A program made the position numbers and the translations under genes. From Elusimicrobia bacterium RIFOXYA2_FULL_47_53 (GTDB taxonomy: Bacteria; Elusimicrobiota; Endomicrobiia; Endomicrobiales; XYA2-FULL-47-53), in assembly GCA_001800315.1 (NCBI GenBank), contig MGVE01000011.1, positions 1 to 64,000 on the forward strand: 64,000 nt of DNA. The letters run 5' to 3'. Under the pieces are notes generated by a model. The model was not told the DNA's origin. It did no database searches and saw only the letters and a program-made list of their open reading frames with translations. Positions 1 through 10,258 of this stretch are shown in pieces. Position 1 is the first letter of the stretch. The number at the start of each line of letters is the position of its first letter.

Positions 1-243
1 CCGTACAATCCGAGGAAGCATACACAGGGAATGACGATAGCGAACCTGCCGGCGCGAGCCGAGCTGAAGATATACACGGTGGGCGGGGATCTGGTTAGGG
101 AAGTTGGTTACACCACGGGTAACAGCCGCACGGTGTGGGACGGGAAGAACGATGCCGGGCTGGAAGTAGCCAGCGGCGTGTATGTAATGCTGATAAAAAG
201 CCCCATAGGGCTTACGAAAATAAAGTTTGCAGTAGAAAGATAA
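1..243 (+). CDS. C-terminal end of a secreted protein with FlgD-like/T9SS-type tail domain (5' truncated)
   Basis: The reading frame is open from the first base and ends with TAA at 241-243, so this is the last 80 residues of a gene that starts outside the window; an internal ATG at 31 is probably not the start. The visible part begins with an NPRKHTQG-like stretch and continues through ELKIYTVGGDLVRE, a WDGKNDAG turn and a SGVYVMLIKSP strand. That order is characteristic of the FlgD-type Ig-like fold found at the C-terminus of many secreted or cell-surface proteins, sometimes serving as a sorting tail. The rest of the protein and therefore its function cannot be seen. No terminator-like hairpin follows; the next gene has its own promoter. 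Confidence 0.7.
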   Translation, partial: PYNPRKHTQGMTIANLPARAELKIYTVGGDLVREVGYTTGNSRTVWDGKNDAGLEVASGVYVMLIKSPIGLTKIKFAVER

Positions 244-254
244 TCGCTCATCTT

Positions 255-282
255 TTGAAAACCTTCCTTATTTTGCTATAAT
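255..282 (+). promoter_or_regulatory. Sigma70-type promoter placed for a leaderless transcript
   Basis: A TTGAAA -35 box (255-260), a 16-bp spacer and a perfect TATAAT -10 box (277-282) lie just before the ATG at 289. Only six bases separate the -10 box from the start codon, so transcription should begin at or next to the A of ATG. There is no Shine-Dalgarno sequence. Start-site position is inferred from the usual 6-8 nt distance. Confidence 0.7.
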
Positions 283-288
283 ACCCGC

Positions 289-2132
<1,844 letters not shown>

Positions 2133-2144
2133 CCCGGCATCCTA

Positions 2145-3206
2145 ATGAAAAAAATATATTTCGTCTTGGCGTTCGCATCATTTCTTATTTCAGGGCAGGC
2201 CCTGGCAAAAAATAATCAAGCAGAATTCAAGGTTATCCGTGCCGGTTTTGCCGACATCGACAGAGATGTGCGCCTGGCTTCCTGCGAGGCCGCGGGGGCA
2301 ATTTCAGGCAAAGAATTCTCTTCTGAACTCTCCGGGGCGTTGTCAGACCAGGTTGATCAGGTAAAAATCCGCGCGGCGGTTGTCCTTTATAAGGCGGGGG
2401 ACGCTTCAGGAATTCCCGTAATTAGAAAAATACTGACCAGCGCCGTGAAACTTTCCGACAATCCCACTCCTCTTGAGAGGGCCAGAGCCATCGCCAGGGG
2501 TACAATAAAAGTTGAGGCGGCAAGAGCGCTGGGCGATATAAAAGACACTTCTTCTGTATCTCTGCTTAAAAGTATGACTGAGGATATGGACGGCAGGGTT
2601 TCCGACGCCTGCCTGGTTTCTCTCGCCAAACTCGGAGATTCTTCCGCTAAAGACCAGTTTGTCTCGGCCCTGGAAAGCACAAAACAGGAAGTTCGGGCAA
2701 AGGCTGCCGAGGCGCTGGGCGACATAGGCGACACGGTTACTATTCCCGCGCTTCGCAAAAGGCTCAAAGACTGGAACAGAGACGCCAAAAACGCTGCGGC
2801 GATAGCGCTCGGAAAAATGAAGGATAAGGAAAGCGAACCGCTTATTAAGGAAATGCTCTGGGATAAAGACGAAATAGTCCGGGAGAAAGCCGCGACGGCC
2901 CTCGGTTACATGGGCGAAGAGTCTTCTCTGGAAGCGCTTAAGAAGGTCATGGAAGACACAAACGGTTTTGTAAGGATAGCGGCCGCAGAGGCTCTTCATA
3001 AGCTGGGCGACGATTCAGGCAGGGAATTCCTTCTGCGTGTCCTGAAGAGCGAAGACAGGGACGCGAAACTCAGGGCCCTGGATGTTCTGTCTGTAACGGC
3101 CTCCGCGAAGGAAGTTCCTCAAATGCAGAAACTCGCGGAGAACAAGGATAAGGTTTTGGCAATCAAAGCGTCTAAGGCCGTAATAATGGCCTCAAAAAGA
3201 AAATAA
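2145..3206 (+). CDS. Secreted HEAT-repeat protein
   Basis: 353 residues. Residues 1-21 form a typical signal peptide (positively charged MKK, hydrophobic core, cleavage after ALA). The remainder is a chain of roughly nine alpha-helical repeats of about 31 residues with the recurring pattern V+xxAAxALGxxxD, as in PBS-lyase/HEAT proteins. Such solenoids are protein-interaction scaffolds; no catalytic site is visible. It sits between tgt and yajC in the export operon, 12 bases after tgt and 10 before yajC, which suggests a periplasmic partner, but the role is unknown. No clear Shine-Dalgarno precedes the ATG, so translation may be coupled to tgt. Confidence 0.85.
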   Translation: MKKIYFVLAFASFLISGQALAKNNQAEFKVIRAGFADIDRDVRLASCEAAGAISGKEFSSELSGALSDQVDQVKIRAAVVLYKAGDASGIPVIRKILTSAVKLSDNPTPLERARAIARGTIKVEAARALGDIKDTSSVSLLKSMTEDMDGRVSDACLVSLAKLGDSSAKDQFVSALESTKQEVRAKAAEALGDIGDTVTIPALRKRLKDWNRDAKNAAAIALGKMKDKESEPLIKEMLWDKDEIVREKAATALGYMGEESSLEALKKVMEDTNGFVRIAAAEALHKLGDDSGREFLLRVLKSEDRDAKLRALDVLSVTASAKEVPQMQKLAENKDKVLAIKASKAVIMASKRK

Positions 3207-3216
3207 GGGAGAAATA

Positions 3217-3606
3217 ATGAAAAATCAAATTGTTTTAGCTGCATCGTTGTTAATTCCGGCCGGATTGTTCGCGGAAGGCTCTCCCGCGGGCGGAGCTGGA
3301 GGCATGTTCGGCGGTTTCTTTCCGCTTATAGTGATATTCTTCATATTCTATTTTATGTTGATAAGGCCCCAGCAGAAGAAAGCGAAAGAACATCAGAATA
3401 TTCTAAATGCCTTAAAAAAAGACGATAAAGTCATTACAAGCGCCGGCATATACGCTACTGTCGTGAGCGTCAATAATAACATCGTTGAAGTAAAGATTGC
3501 CGAGGGCGTTAAAATTCAGATAGAGAAAAGCGCGGTTACTACGGTAATAAACAAAGACAAGGAATCCAAGGAAGCAACAGTCGTTCCGGAGATAATAAAG
3601 AAATAA
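3217..3606 (+). CDS. yajC: Preprotein translocase accessory subunit YajC
   Basis: 129 residues with the diagnostic transmembrane helix at about 31-49 (FFPLIVIFFIFYFMLIRPQ), the RPQQKKAKEHQ motif directly after it, and the small cytoplasmic domain with KDDKVITSAGIYATVV. YajC associates with SecDF-SecYEG at the inner membrane. A clear AGGGAG Shine-Dalgarno precedes ATG 3217. Unusually, residues 1-19 look like an additional hydrophobic, signal-peptide-like segment followed by a Gly/Ala-rich linker. The stop codon overlaps the start of the second HD gene. Confidence 0.95.
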   Translation: MKNQIVLAASLLIPAGLFAEGSPAGGAGGMFGGFFPLIVIFFIFYFMLIRPQQKKAKEHQNILNALKKDDKVITSAGIYATVVSVNNNIVEVKIAEGVKIQIEKSAVTTVINKDKESKEATVVPEIIKK

Positions 3607-4289
3607 TGAATATTGAAGTTAAATATTCCGGCATCACCCTTGAAAGCGTAAAGCAGAATCCCGTGGTCAACCACTTTATTGAGGCCGCCAACGAATACCT
3701 CGGCAATGTGGGTTATACCGAGCACGGCTTTCGCCATGTCACGCTTGTCGCTTCGGTGGCGCATAACACGCTTTCTCATCTCGGATACCCCGCGCCGCTG
3801 CCTGAGCTGGCCGGAATAGCCGGCTATATGCACGATATGGGGAATGTCATTAACAGGCAGGACCACGGCAAGTCCGCGGCTCTGATAGCCATGAAGATAC
3901 TCAATGACATGGGCGCGACTCCCGACGAGATAGCAATTATTATTTCAGCTATCGGCAACCACGAAGAGGAGATAGGCGATCCCATAAATCCCGTGGCGGC
4001 GGCCCTTATTCTGGCGGATAAATCCGATGTGCACAAAACCAGGGTGCGCAACCCGAGCATGATTGCCGTTGATATTCACGACAGGGTTAATTTCGCCGCG
4101 GAGCGCTCTTTTTTAAAGGTTGACGGAAGGAAGAAAGTCATTTCTCTTGAGCTTACCATTGACACAAAGATATCTCAGGTAATGGAGTATTTTGAGATAT
4201 TTATGTCAAGGATGATAATATGCCGCAGGGCTGCAAAGTTCCTTAACAGCAACTTTGAGCTAATAATAAACGAAAGGAAACTTCTCTAA
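3606..4289 (+). CDS. HD-domain phosphohydrolase-like protein (copy 2)
   Basis: 227 residues, closely related to the protein at 289-957. It shares the TEHGFRH, GYMHDMGN, GNHEE and LADKSDVHKTR motifs that supply the HD metal ligands, and the VISLELTIDT and YFEIFMSR segments near the C-terminus. It lies exactly between yajC and secD and overlaps both by one base, so it is translationally coupled into the export operon. From memory, a homologous HD protein next to secD recurs in other phyla; that would make this copy the conserved one and copy 1 the duplicate. Substrate and any link to secretion are unknown. Confidence 0.85.
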   Translation: MNIEVKYSGITLESVKQNPVVNHFIEAANEYLGNVGYTEHGFRHVTLVASVAHNTLSHLGYPAPLPELAGIAGYMHDMGNVINRQDHGKSAALIAMKILNDMGATPDEIAIIISAIGNHEEEIGDPINPVAAALILADKSDVHKTRVRNPSMIAVDIHDRVNFAAERSFLKVDGRKKVISLELTIDTKISQVMEYFEIFMSRMIICRRAAKFLNSNFELIINERKLL

Positions 4290-5704
4290 TGGGCAAAATT
4301 CAGTTCAAGCTGATCTTAAGTGTTTTGGTCTTAGGTATTTCGCTTTACTATTTGTATCCGAGTTTTGAGTGGTACCGCATGCCTCAGTCTGAAAGAGAAC
4401 AGCGGGAGAAAATGAAGGACAAGATTGTCAATAAGGTTTTAAATCTCGGCCTTGATTTAAGGGGCGGAACGCACCTGCTTCTGGAACTTGACGCGACAAG
4501 ACTTGAGCCGGGCATAGATGTCGGCGAAGCCGTTGACCGCGCGAGGGAAATTATAAGGAACAGAATAGACCAGTTCGGCGTTACCGAACCGTTGATAGCC
4601 AGGCAGGGCGACCGCTGGATAGTGGTTCAGCTGCCGGGCGTAAAAGACCCGCAGAGGGCCAAAGACCTCGTGGGCAAAACGGCGCTTTTGGAGTTTCGCC
4701 TTGTTGAGACCGGTTCGGCTGTCAGTGATGTAATGGATAAGCTGCGCGATAAGGGAGCAACGCTTGATGAACTTGGCAAATACCCCGAAATAGCAAAATT
4801 GGTCCCTAAGGGTTTTGAGATATTTAAAGGCAAAGAAGAGAGTTATTATCTGCTTAAGTCCTCTCCGGAGTTGACCGGCGCCTATCTTGTAAACGCGAAA
4901 GTGGAGCTGGGCGGACAGTACGGTTTTCCTCATGTATCCATTGAATTCAATAAAGACGGCGCAAAACTTTTTGCCAGGGTAACAGAGGAGAATGTTGAGA
5001 AGAACCTCGCCATAGTGCTTGACGGAGTGGTTCAGTCAGCTCCGGTAATAAGGACAAGGATTCCAGACGGCAAGGCTATAATTGAAGGCAATTTTTCAAT
5101 GGATGAGGCCAAACTTCTCGCCACGGTGCTTAGAGCCGGCGCCCTGCCTGCTCCGGTAAAGATAATTGAAGAAAGAACCGTTGGGCCGACGCTTGGCGAT
5201 GACTCCATTAAATTCGGCGTCATGTCAACCGTCATCGGCCTTGCGATCGTATTAATATTTATGATTATCTATTACGGGCTTTCCGGCGTGATAGCCGATT
5301 TCGCTCTTTTGTTGAATTTCGTTCTGCTGCTCGGAGTTATGGCAAGCCTTCATTCCACGCTCACTTTGCCGGGCATCGCGGGTATAGCGCTGACACTGGG
5401 TATGGCGGTTGACGCCAATGTGCTGATTCTGGAACGAATCAGAGAGGAATTAAAGGCGGGTAAGACCACCCGGCTCGCTTTAGACGCCGGCTATGACAAG
5501 GCTTTTGTGACGATTCTTGACTCAAATCTTACGACTCTTATAGCGGCTCTATTCCTGTTCCAGTTCGGGACGGGCCCGATTAAGGGGTTCGCCGTAACTC
5601 TGACCATCGGCATAATAATCAGCATGTTTACCGCCATTATGGTGACCAGAATGATATATGACCTGCTTTTCAGAGAACAGATTATAGACACCATCAAGTT
5701 ATAA
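4289..5704 (+). CDS. secD: Protein translocase subunit SecD
   Basis: 471 residues. One transmembrane helix at 7-24 is followed by the conserved GLDLRGGTHLLLELD (about 54-68), a large periplasmic P1 region, the SxPVIRTRI and LRAGALPAPV segments, and a C-terminal block of five transmembrane helices (about 305-465) containing AVDANVLILERIREE. With SecF it uses the proton gradient to complete protein export. The start overlaps the preceding HD gene by one base, and an AAGGA lies 11 bases upstream. secF follows after 15 bases. Confidence 0.97.
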   Translation: MGKIQFKLILSVLVLGISLYYLYPSFEWYRMPQSEREQREKMKDKIVNKVLNLGLDLRGGTHLLLELDATRLEPGIDVGEAVDRAREIIRNRIDQFGVTEPLIARQGDRWIVVQLPGVKDPQRAKDLVGKTALLEFRLVETGSAVSDVMDKLRDKGATLDELGKYPEIAKLVPKGFEIFKGKEESYYLLKSSPELTGAYLVNAKVELGGQYGFPHVSIEFNKDGAKLFARVTEENVEKNLAIVLDGVVQSAPVIRTRIPDGKAIIEGNFSMDEAKLLATVLRAGALPAPVKIIEERTVGPTLGDDSIKFGVMSTVIGLAIVLIFMIIYYGLSGVIADFALLLNFVLLLGVMASLHSTLTLPGIAGIALTLGMAVDANVLILERIREELKAGKTTRLALDAGYDKAFVTILDSNLTTLIAALFLFQFGTGPIKGFAVTLTIGIIISMFTAIMVTRMIYDLLFREQIIDTIKL

Positions 5705-5719
5705 TAACGGAGGAATAAA

Positions 5720-6664
5720 GTGGAATTAAGTTTCTTGCATAACACGAATATTGATTTTATTAAGAAAAGGTATTTCTTTTTTGCCGTTTCGCTTATTATT
5801 ACGCTGTCCGGAGTGGTATCTTTGTTTATGCACCGCGGCCCTAACTACGGCATAGACTTTACCGGAGGCGTTCTTTTACAGGTTGCATTTGAAAAACCCG
5901 TGGCAATGAACGATGTCCGGTCGGCTTTGAACGCAGCCGGCATTCCCAGCGTTGAACTGCAAAGTTCTCAGAATAATTCTGTCATAATCCGTTCCAAGAA
6001 GTCGGCCATGAGCCAGGATGAGCTGACGGCCTTAATAAATAAATCCTTCGCCGAGAAATTCGCCGACAATAAATCAATAATTGAACGCACCGAGTTTGTC
6101 GGGCCTTCGGTAGGCAAACATCTCGTAAAACAGGCATTTTTTGCCCTGATTTTCTCGTTTTTTGGCATTATCGTCTATGTAGCTTTCAGGTTTAAATCCA
6201 GTATCTGGGGCGGCGCGGGCGTTATAGGCATTATTCACGATGTTTTTGTTATTGTAACGGTTTTTTCGCTCATGGATAAGGAGTTCACCCTTACTATCGT
6301 GGCCGCGCTGCTTACCATCGCGGGTTTTTCAATTAACGATACAATAGTAATATTTGACAGAATAAGGGAGAATTTAAGGCTGCTTGTCAAAGATGATTTC
6401 GGCACAGTTATTAATAAAAGCATAAATCAGACGCTTTCAAGGACTTTCATAACAACCCTTACGGTTTTTGTCGTCACGATAGCGCTTTTCTTTTTCGGCG
6501 GCGAGGTTATTCACGATTTCGCTTTCGCTCTGCTTATAGGCCTGGTGGCAGGAACTTATTCCACCGTGTTTATCTGCAGCCCTCTTGTCTATGAGTGGGA
6601 AGTATATAAAAAGAGAAGAGCCGCCTCGTTTGCCCAGAACAGGGTTCAGAAGCTCAAGAAATGA
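5720..6664 (+). CDS. secF: Protein translocase subunit SecF
   Basis: 314 residues starting at GTG 5720, chosen because a strong GGAGG lies seven bases upstream. It contains YGIDFTGGVLLQ near the N-terminus and the second signature SINDTIVIFDRIREN in the membrane domain, with six transmembrane helices expected. It forms the SecDF complex with the upstream gene. The last four bases overlap the next gene (ATGA). Confidence 0.97.
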   Translation: MELSFLHNTNIDFIKKRYFFFAVSLIITLSGVVSLFMHRGPNYGIDFTGGVLLQVAFEKPVAMNDVRSALNAAGIPSVELQSSQNNSVIIRSKKSAMSQDELTALINKSFAEKFADNKSIIERTEFVGPSVGKHLVKQAFFALIFSFFGIIVYVAFRFKSSIWGGAGVIGIIHDVFVIVTVFSLMDKEFTLTIVAALLTIAGFSINDTIVIFDRIRENLRLLVKDDFGTVINKSINQTLSRTFITTLTVFVVTIALFFFGGEVIHDFAFALLIGLVAGTYSTVFICSPLVYEWEVYKKRRAASFAQNRVQKLKK

Positions 6665-7275
6665 AAAAGATAAAAAACTTCAAGATTAATTTAAGACAGA
6701 GAGAAATATTAAGGCTCCTGAAAGCCACTTCCAAAGTATCGGAGATCACTCCCCAGCTGGAAGACGCGGTAAAGCAGGAAGTGGAGCGGCTGCAGAAGGA
6801 GATTAAACCTTCCGCTGTATACGAGACTGTCACCGGCGAGTCCATGGTTTCGGGCCTCTCGGGTGAAATTCCAAAAGAGAGCGTCGCGGCTACTCTTTAT
6901 ATTGTCACGATAAACACCTCCATAGGGCTGGATATACGCTCCGCCAGCGAAAGAGGCGAGAATATCCTGGCTAATGTGCTTCACTGCCTTGCTATTGAGG
7001 CGCTGGAGCAGACCATAAACTTTGTCCAGAGGCTCGTGGCCGATGAGGCCAAATCGGAAGCCTGTGAAATCTCCGCCAGGAAAAATATAGATTCAAAACC
7101 GGTTCTTGAAAAGATTTTCAAACTTCTTCCGGGCGAAAAGGTTGGAGTAAGCATAGCTCAGCAGAACGATCTTCTTCCGTCAGACAAAGGTGCGCTTTCG
7201 CCATTATATTCTTCATGCGGCGTTATGCCATGGGTTCCTGTTAAGAAACAATCCTCCAAAAGTTCTGCTAACTGA
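6661..7275 (+). CDS. Vitamin B12-dependent methionine synthase activation-domain-like protein
   Basis: 204 residues. The N-terminus (LRQREILRLLKA, then a helix ending KPSAVYETV), the middle (TLYIVTINTSIGLDI, NVLHCLAIEALEQTINFVQ) and the end (KIFKLLPGEKVGVSI, then a LSPLYSSCGVMPWVP-like tail) follow the order seen in small stand-alone relatives of the MetH reactivation domain. That domain binds SAM to remethylate cobalamin. I could not confirm the SAM-binding residues, and the segment before LLPGEK is shorter than usual, so activity is uncertain. It overlaps secF by four bases but has no obvious link to secretion. The many B12-type radical SAM genes later in the window give a possible cobalamin context. 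Confidence 0.5.
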   Translation: MKKIKNFKINLRQREILRLLKATSKVSEITPQLEDAVKQEVERLQKEIKPSAVYETVTGESMVSGLSGEIPKESVAATLYIVTINTSIGLDIRSASERGENILANVLHCLAIEALEQTINFVQRLVADEAKSEACEISARKNIDSKPVLEKIFKLLPGEKVGVSIAQQNDLLPSDKGALSPLYSSCGVMPWVPVKKQSSKSSAN

Positions 7276-7326
7276 CTCCCCCGTGTTCTCCGGGAAAAAG
7301 CATTGAAAAAAGTTACGGGCGGATAA

Positions 7327-8586
7327 ATGCTTCTATTTTACGACATTCTTCTATTTATAATTTTAATCCCCGCTTTTTTGTTTATAGTCATAAGGTATAA
7401 ACACAGATTGGCTTCTGAGTTTTTTTTCCTTTGGAAAGAGAGGCTTGCCGTATGGGATTACGAAAAAGTTAAGAAATCGGATAAGCCGGTAGTCTGGGTG
7501 CACTGCGCCTCGGTAGGCGAGATACGGGCTGCGGAGCCTCTGATTGAGGCCATGAAGAATTACAGTATACTGCTGACAACCTTAACGCTAAGCGGCAGGC
7601 AGTACGCCGAGCAAAACAGGATCGCCGATTATGTTTTCTTCGCGCCGCTTGACTTCGGTTTTTTGGTCAAGAAAGCGGTAAAAAGAATTAAACCAAAGGG
7701 GCTTGTGCTCATTGAAACTGAGTTCTGGCCCGGTCTGATCTGGTCCTTCAGGACCTATGGCATACCGATAGTGCTTGTCAACGGGAGGCTTTCCAGGCGT
7801 TCATTCCCGTATTATAAATTCTTCAGGTTTTTCTGGAAGCATGTACTGCGCAGAATAAATTGCATTGGGGCCAGGTACGAGGAGGACGCTCAGCGTTTTG
7901 AGAGGCTCGGTTTCAGCAGTAGTAAAATTGTTATAACCGGTAACCTCAAATATGAAAAGCAGGCGGCTCTGACGGCAGCTTCCAGGGAAAAATACGGTTT
8001 TGCCGATGATGATTTTGTGCTAGTCTGCGGCAGCACGCGTTCCGGCGAAGAAGATATAATTATTAACGCTTACCAAAAGCTTAAAGGCGGGCACGGACGG
8101 CTTAAGCTGGCCATAGCTCCCAGGCATATAGGGCGCGCTTCCGAAATCGCGGAGTTACTAAAAAAGCAGGGCCTGCGTTACGGACTATTTTCCCGCGGCG
8201 AAACGGCCTCTGACAGGGATTGCCTTATTGTTGACGCTTTCGGCGAGCTGCAGAACCTCTATTCCGTGTGTGACGCGGCTTTCGTAGGCGGCTCTCTGGT
8301 AGACAGGGGCGGGCAGAATCCTGTTGAGCCGGCGGCTTATTCCAGGGCGATAATTTTCGGGGAAAATATGGATAATTTCTTAAGCGAATCCAAAATGCTG
8401 CTTGACTGCGCCGGAGCGGTTTCCGTGAAGAACGGCGCTGAATTTGCGGCAGCCCTCTCCAGGTTTATTGAAAATCCCGAACTCAGAAAAACGACCGGTG
8501 GGAACGCCAGAAGGGCGATAGACGGGCAAAAAGGAGCCCTTGCCAAAAGCCTGAAAATTATAACGGACAATTTTGCCGATGAATAA
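7327..8586 (+). CDS. waaA: 3-deoxy-D-manno-octulosonic acid (Kdo) transferase
   Basis: 419 residues, the usual length for WaaA/KdtA, a GT30 enzyme that adds Kdo to the lipid A precursor at the inner membrane. A membrane anchor spans about residues 5-22. The catalytic glutamate is Glu65 in HCASVGEIRAAEPL, and ETEFWPGLIW is another family signature; the C-terminal half has the Rossmann-type nucleotide-sugar site with GQNPVEPA. GGCGGA just before ATG 7327 serves as the ribosome-binding site. It opens the LPS cluster and overlaps the next gene. Confidence 0.95.
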   Translation: MLLFYDILLFIILIPAFLFIVIRYKHRLASEFFFLWKERLAVWDYEKVKKSDKPVVWVHCASVGEIRAAEPLIEAMKNYSILLTTLTLSGRQYAEQNRIADYVFFAPLDFGFLVKKAVKRIKPKGLVLIETEFWPGLIWSFRTYGIPIVLVNGRLSRRSFPYYKFFRFFWKHVLRRINCIGARYEEDAQRFERLGFSSSKIVITGNLKYEKQAALTAASREKYGFADDDFVLVCGSTRSGEEDIIINAYQKLKGGHGRLKLAIAPRHIGRASEIAELLKKQGLRYGLFSRGETASDRDCLIVDAFGELQNLYSVCDAAFVGGSLVDRGGQNPVEPAAYSRAIIFGENMDNFLSESKMLLDCAGAVSVKNGAEFAAALSRFIENPELRKTTGGNARRAIDGQKGALAKSLKIITDNFADE

Positions 8587-10258
8587 ACTGCTTTCACTGC
8601 TCGGGTACCTGATAATAACCCTGATCAGCAGGACAATGAGGGTCAGCGAGATAAACGCGAAAAGCCTGTGGAAAAAACGGCAGGATGAGGTTGTTTTCGC
8701 TTTCTGGCACGGAGAACAGTTCGTCCTTTGTTTCCATCACAGGTCTCAGGGTGTAGGAATAATGTCAAGCCTTTCAAAAGACGGGGAGATTCAGTCAGGC
8801 ATACTTTCCAATTTCGGGTACAAGGTTGTCCGGGGTTCTTCTTCCAAAAGAGGGGACAAGGCCCTCGTTGAGATGATAAGGCTTGTGAAAAAAGGCAGTT
8901 CGGCGGCTTTCGCGGTTGACGGGCCGAAGGGCCCTAACCATGAGGTAAAACCAGGTATTGTTTATCTCGCGAAAAAAACCGGTAAGCTCCTTGTGCCGGT
9001 AAGCTCGGCGTCGGACAACTCTAAAATATTGCTCAGGGCCTGGGATAAATATGAGTTGCCGCTTCCTTTTTCAAAGGCGGTAATTGCTTACGGAGAGCCC
9101 TATAGGATAAATAGTGACGCTGATGTAAATGAGGAAGCCGCGCGCCTTGAATCCGTAATGGAAAAGCTTTCGGATTTCACTCATAACGCCTGTTTTTCCG
9201 GTGACATCGTAAAATATTTGGACAGCCACCCGAACCCGAAGATTCTTATTGTTCAGCCGAGCAGGCTGGGGGATGTAGTGTTTTCTCTGCCTGCTTTGAA
9301 ATCTTTGAGAGAACGCTATCCCAAAGCATGGATAGGCTGGCTTGTGGACGAGCGCTGCGCGCCTGTTCTTGAGAATAACAGCGATTTAAACGAGCTTATT
9401 ATATTTGACAGAAAACAGATTTCACTAAAATATGTCATCGGATTCGCGAAAAAACTCCGTGAAAAACAGATTGACCTTAGCATTGACCTTCATGGCCTGT
9501 TTAAGTCGGCGTTTCTTGTTGCCCTGGCCGGCGCGAGGTTTAAGCTGGCATCGGCTTCAACAAACGGCATGAGGGAATTTTCATGGCTGTTTTCATCTCA
9601 GGTAAAGCTTCCCAAAGAGGATATGCACTGCGTTGAAAGGCATCTTTCGGTCGCCGAATACCTGGGCGGCAAAAAACCCGCGGGCGCGCCCTTGATAAAA
9701 GCCGACACGGATTCGCTGAGGTCGGTTGAAAATATTCTGGCGCAGGCAGGCGTTGATCCGCTCAGGCCGCTGGTGGCGGTGCACCCGGGCGGCGGATGGA
9801 TATCCAGAAGATGGTTCCCTCAACGGTATGCCGCTCTTATAGACAGGCTTTCTTCCGAGCTTAACGCCGAAGTTGTTCTTGTAGGCGGCAGGGAGGGCGG
9901 CAGTTCAGAGGCCGGACTGGACGAGGAGATAGTTTCGCTCTCGGCTTCCAAACCCAAAAATCTGACCGGCAGGCTGGATTTAAAACAGCTGATAGCGTTA
10001 TTTGAAAAAACAAAGCTTTTTATCGCCAATGAAGCCGGCCCCATGCATATCGCCACCGCCATGGGAATTCCGGCTATCGCTCTGCTTGGCCCTACGAATC
10101 CGGCAAGGACGGGCCCTTTCGGGGGCAGTACTACGGTGATAAGGCATGTAATCAGATGTCAGCCCTGTCGTGAAAGGAACTGCGCTTCAAGGGAATGCAT
10201 GAAGCTGATAAGCGTGGAAGAAGTTTTTGAAAGCGCCAGAGAGAAAATAAAACGATGA
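8579..10258 (+). CDS. Fusion: DUF374 lysophospholipid-acyltransferase-like domain + GT9 heptosyltransferase
   Basis: About 559 residues from ATG 8579; a TTG two codons earlier is a weaker start. Residues 1-200 match the DUF374 acyltransferase-like family: FWHGEQ (His44), SxxDGE (68-70), RGSSSKRG and VDGPKGPNHEVKPG. Residues from about 221 onward form a full GT9 heptosyltransferase, opening with KILIVQPSRLGDVVFSLPAL and ending with NEAGPMHIATAMG and a Cys-rich tail (CQPCRERNCASREC). The pairing puts lipid A acyl modification and inner-core glycosylation in one polypeptide. No stop codon or frame change separates the halves. Both activities are inferred from family membership; sugar and acyl specificity are unknown. 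Confidence 0.85.
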   Translation: MNKLLSLLGYLIITLISRTMRVSEINAKSLWKKRQDEVVFAFWHGEQFVLCFHHRSQGVGIMSSLSKDGEIQSGILSNFGYKVVRGSSSKRGDKALVEMIRLVKKGSSAAFAVDGPKGPNHEVKPGIVYLAKKTGKLLVPVSSASDNSKILLRAWDKYELPLPFSKAVIAYGEPYRINSDADVNEEAARLESVMEKLSDFTHNACFSGDIVKYLDSHPNPKILIVQPSRLGDVVFSLPALKSLRERYPKAWIGWLVDERCAPVLENNSDLNELIIFDRKQISLKYVIGFAKKLREKQIDLSIDLHGLFKSAFLVALAGARFKLASASTNGMREFSWLFSSQVKLPKEDMHCVERHLSVAEYLGGKKPAGAPLIKADTDSLRSVENILAQAGVDPLRPLVAVHPGGGWISRRWFPQRYAALIDRLSSELNAEVVLVGGREGGSSEAGLDEEIVSLSASKPKNLTGRLDLKQLIALFEKTKLFIANEAGPMHIATAMGIPAIALLGPTNPARTGPFGGSTTVIRHVIRCQPCRERNCASRECMKLISVEEVFESAREKIKR

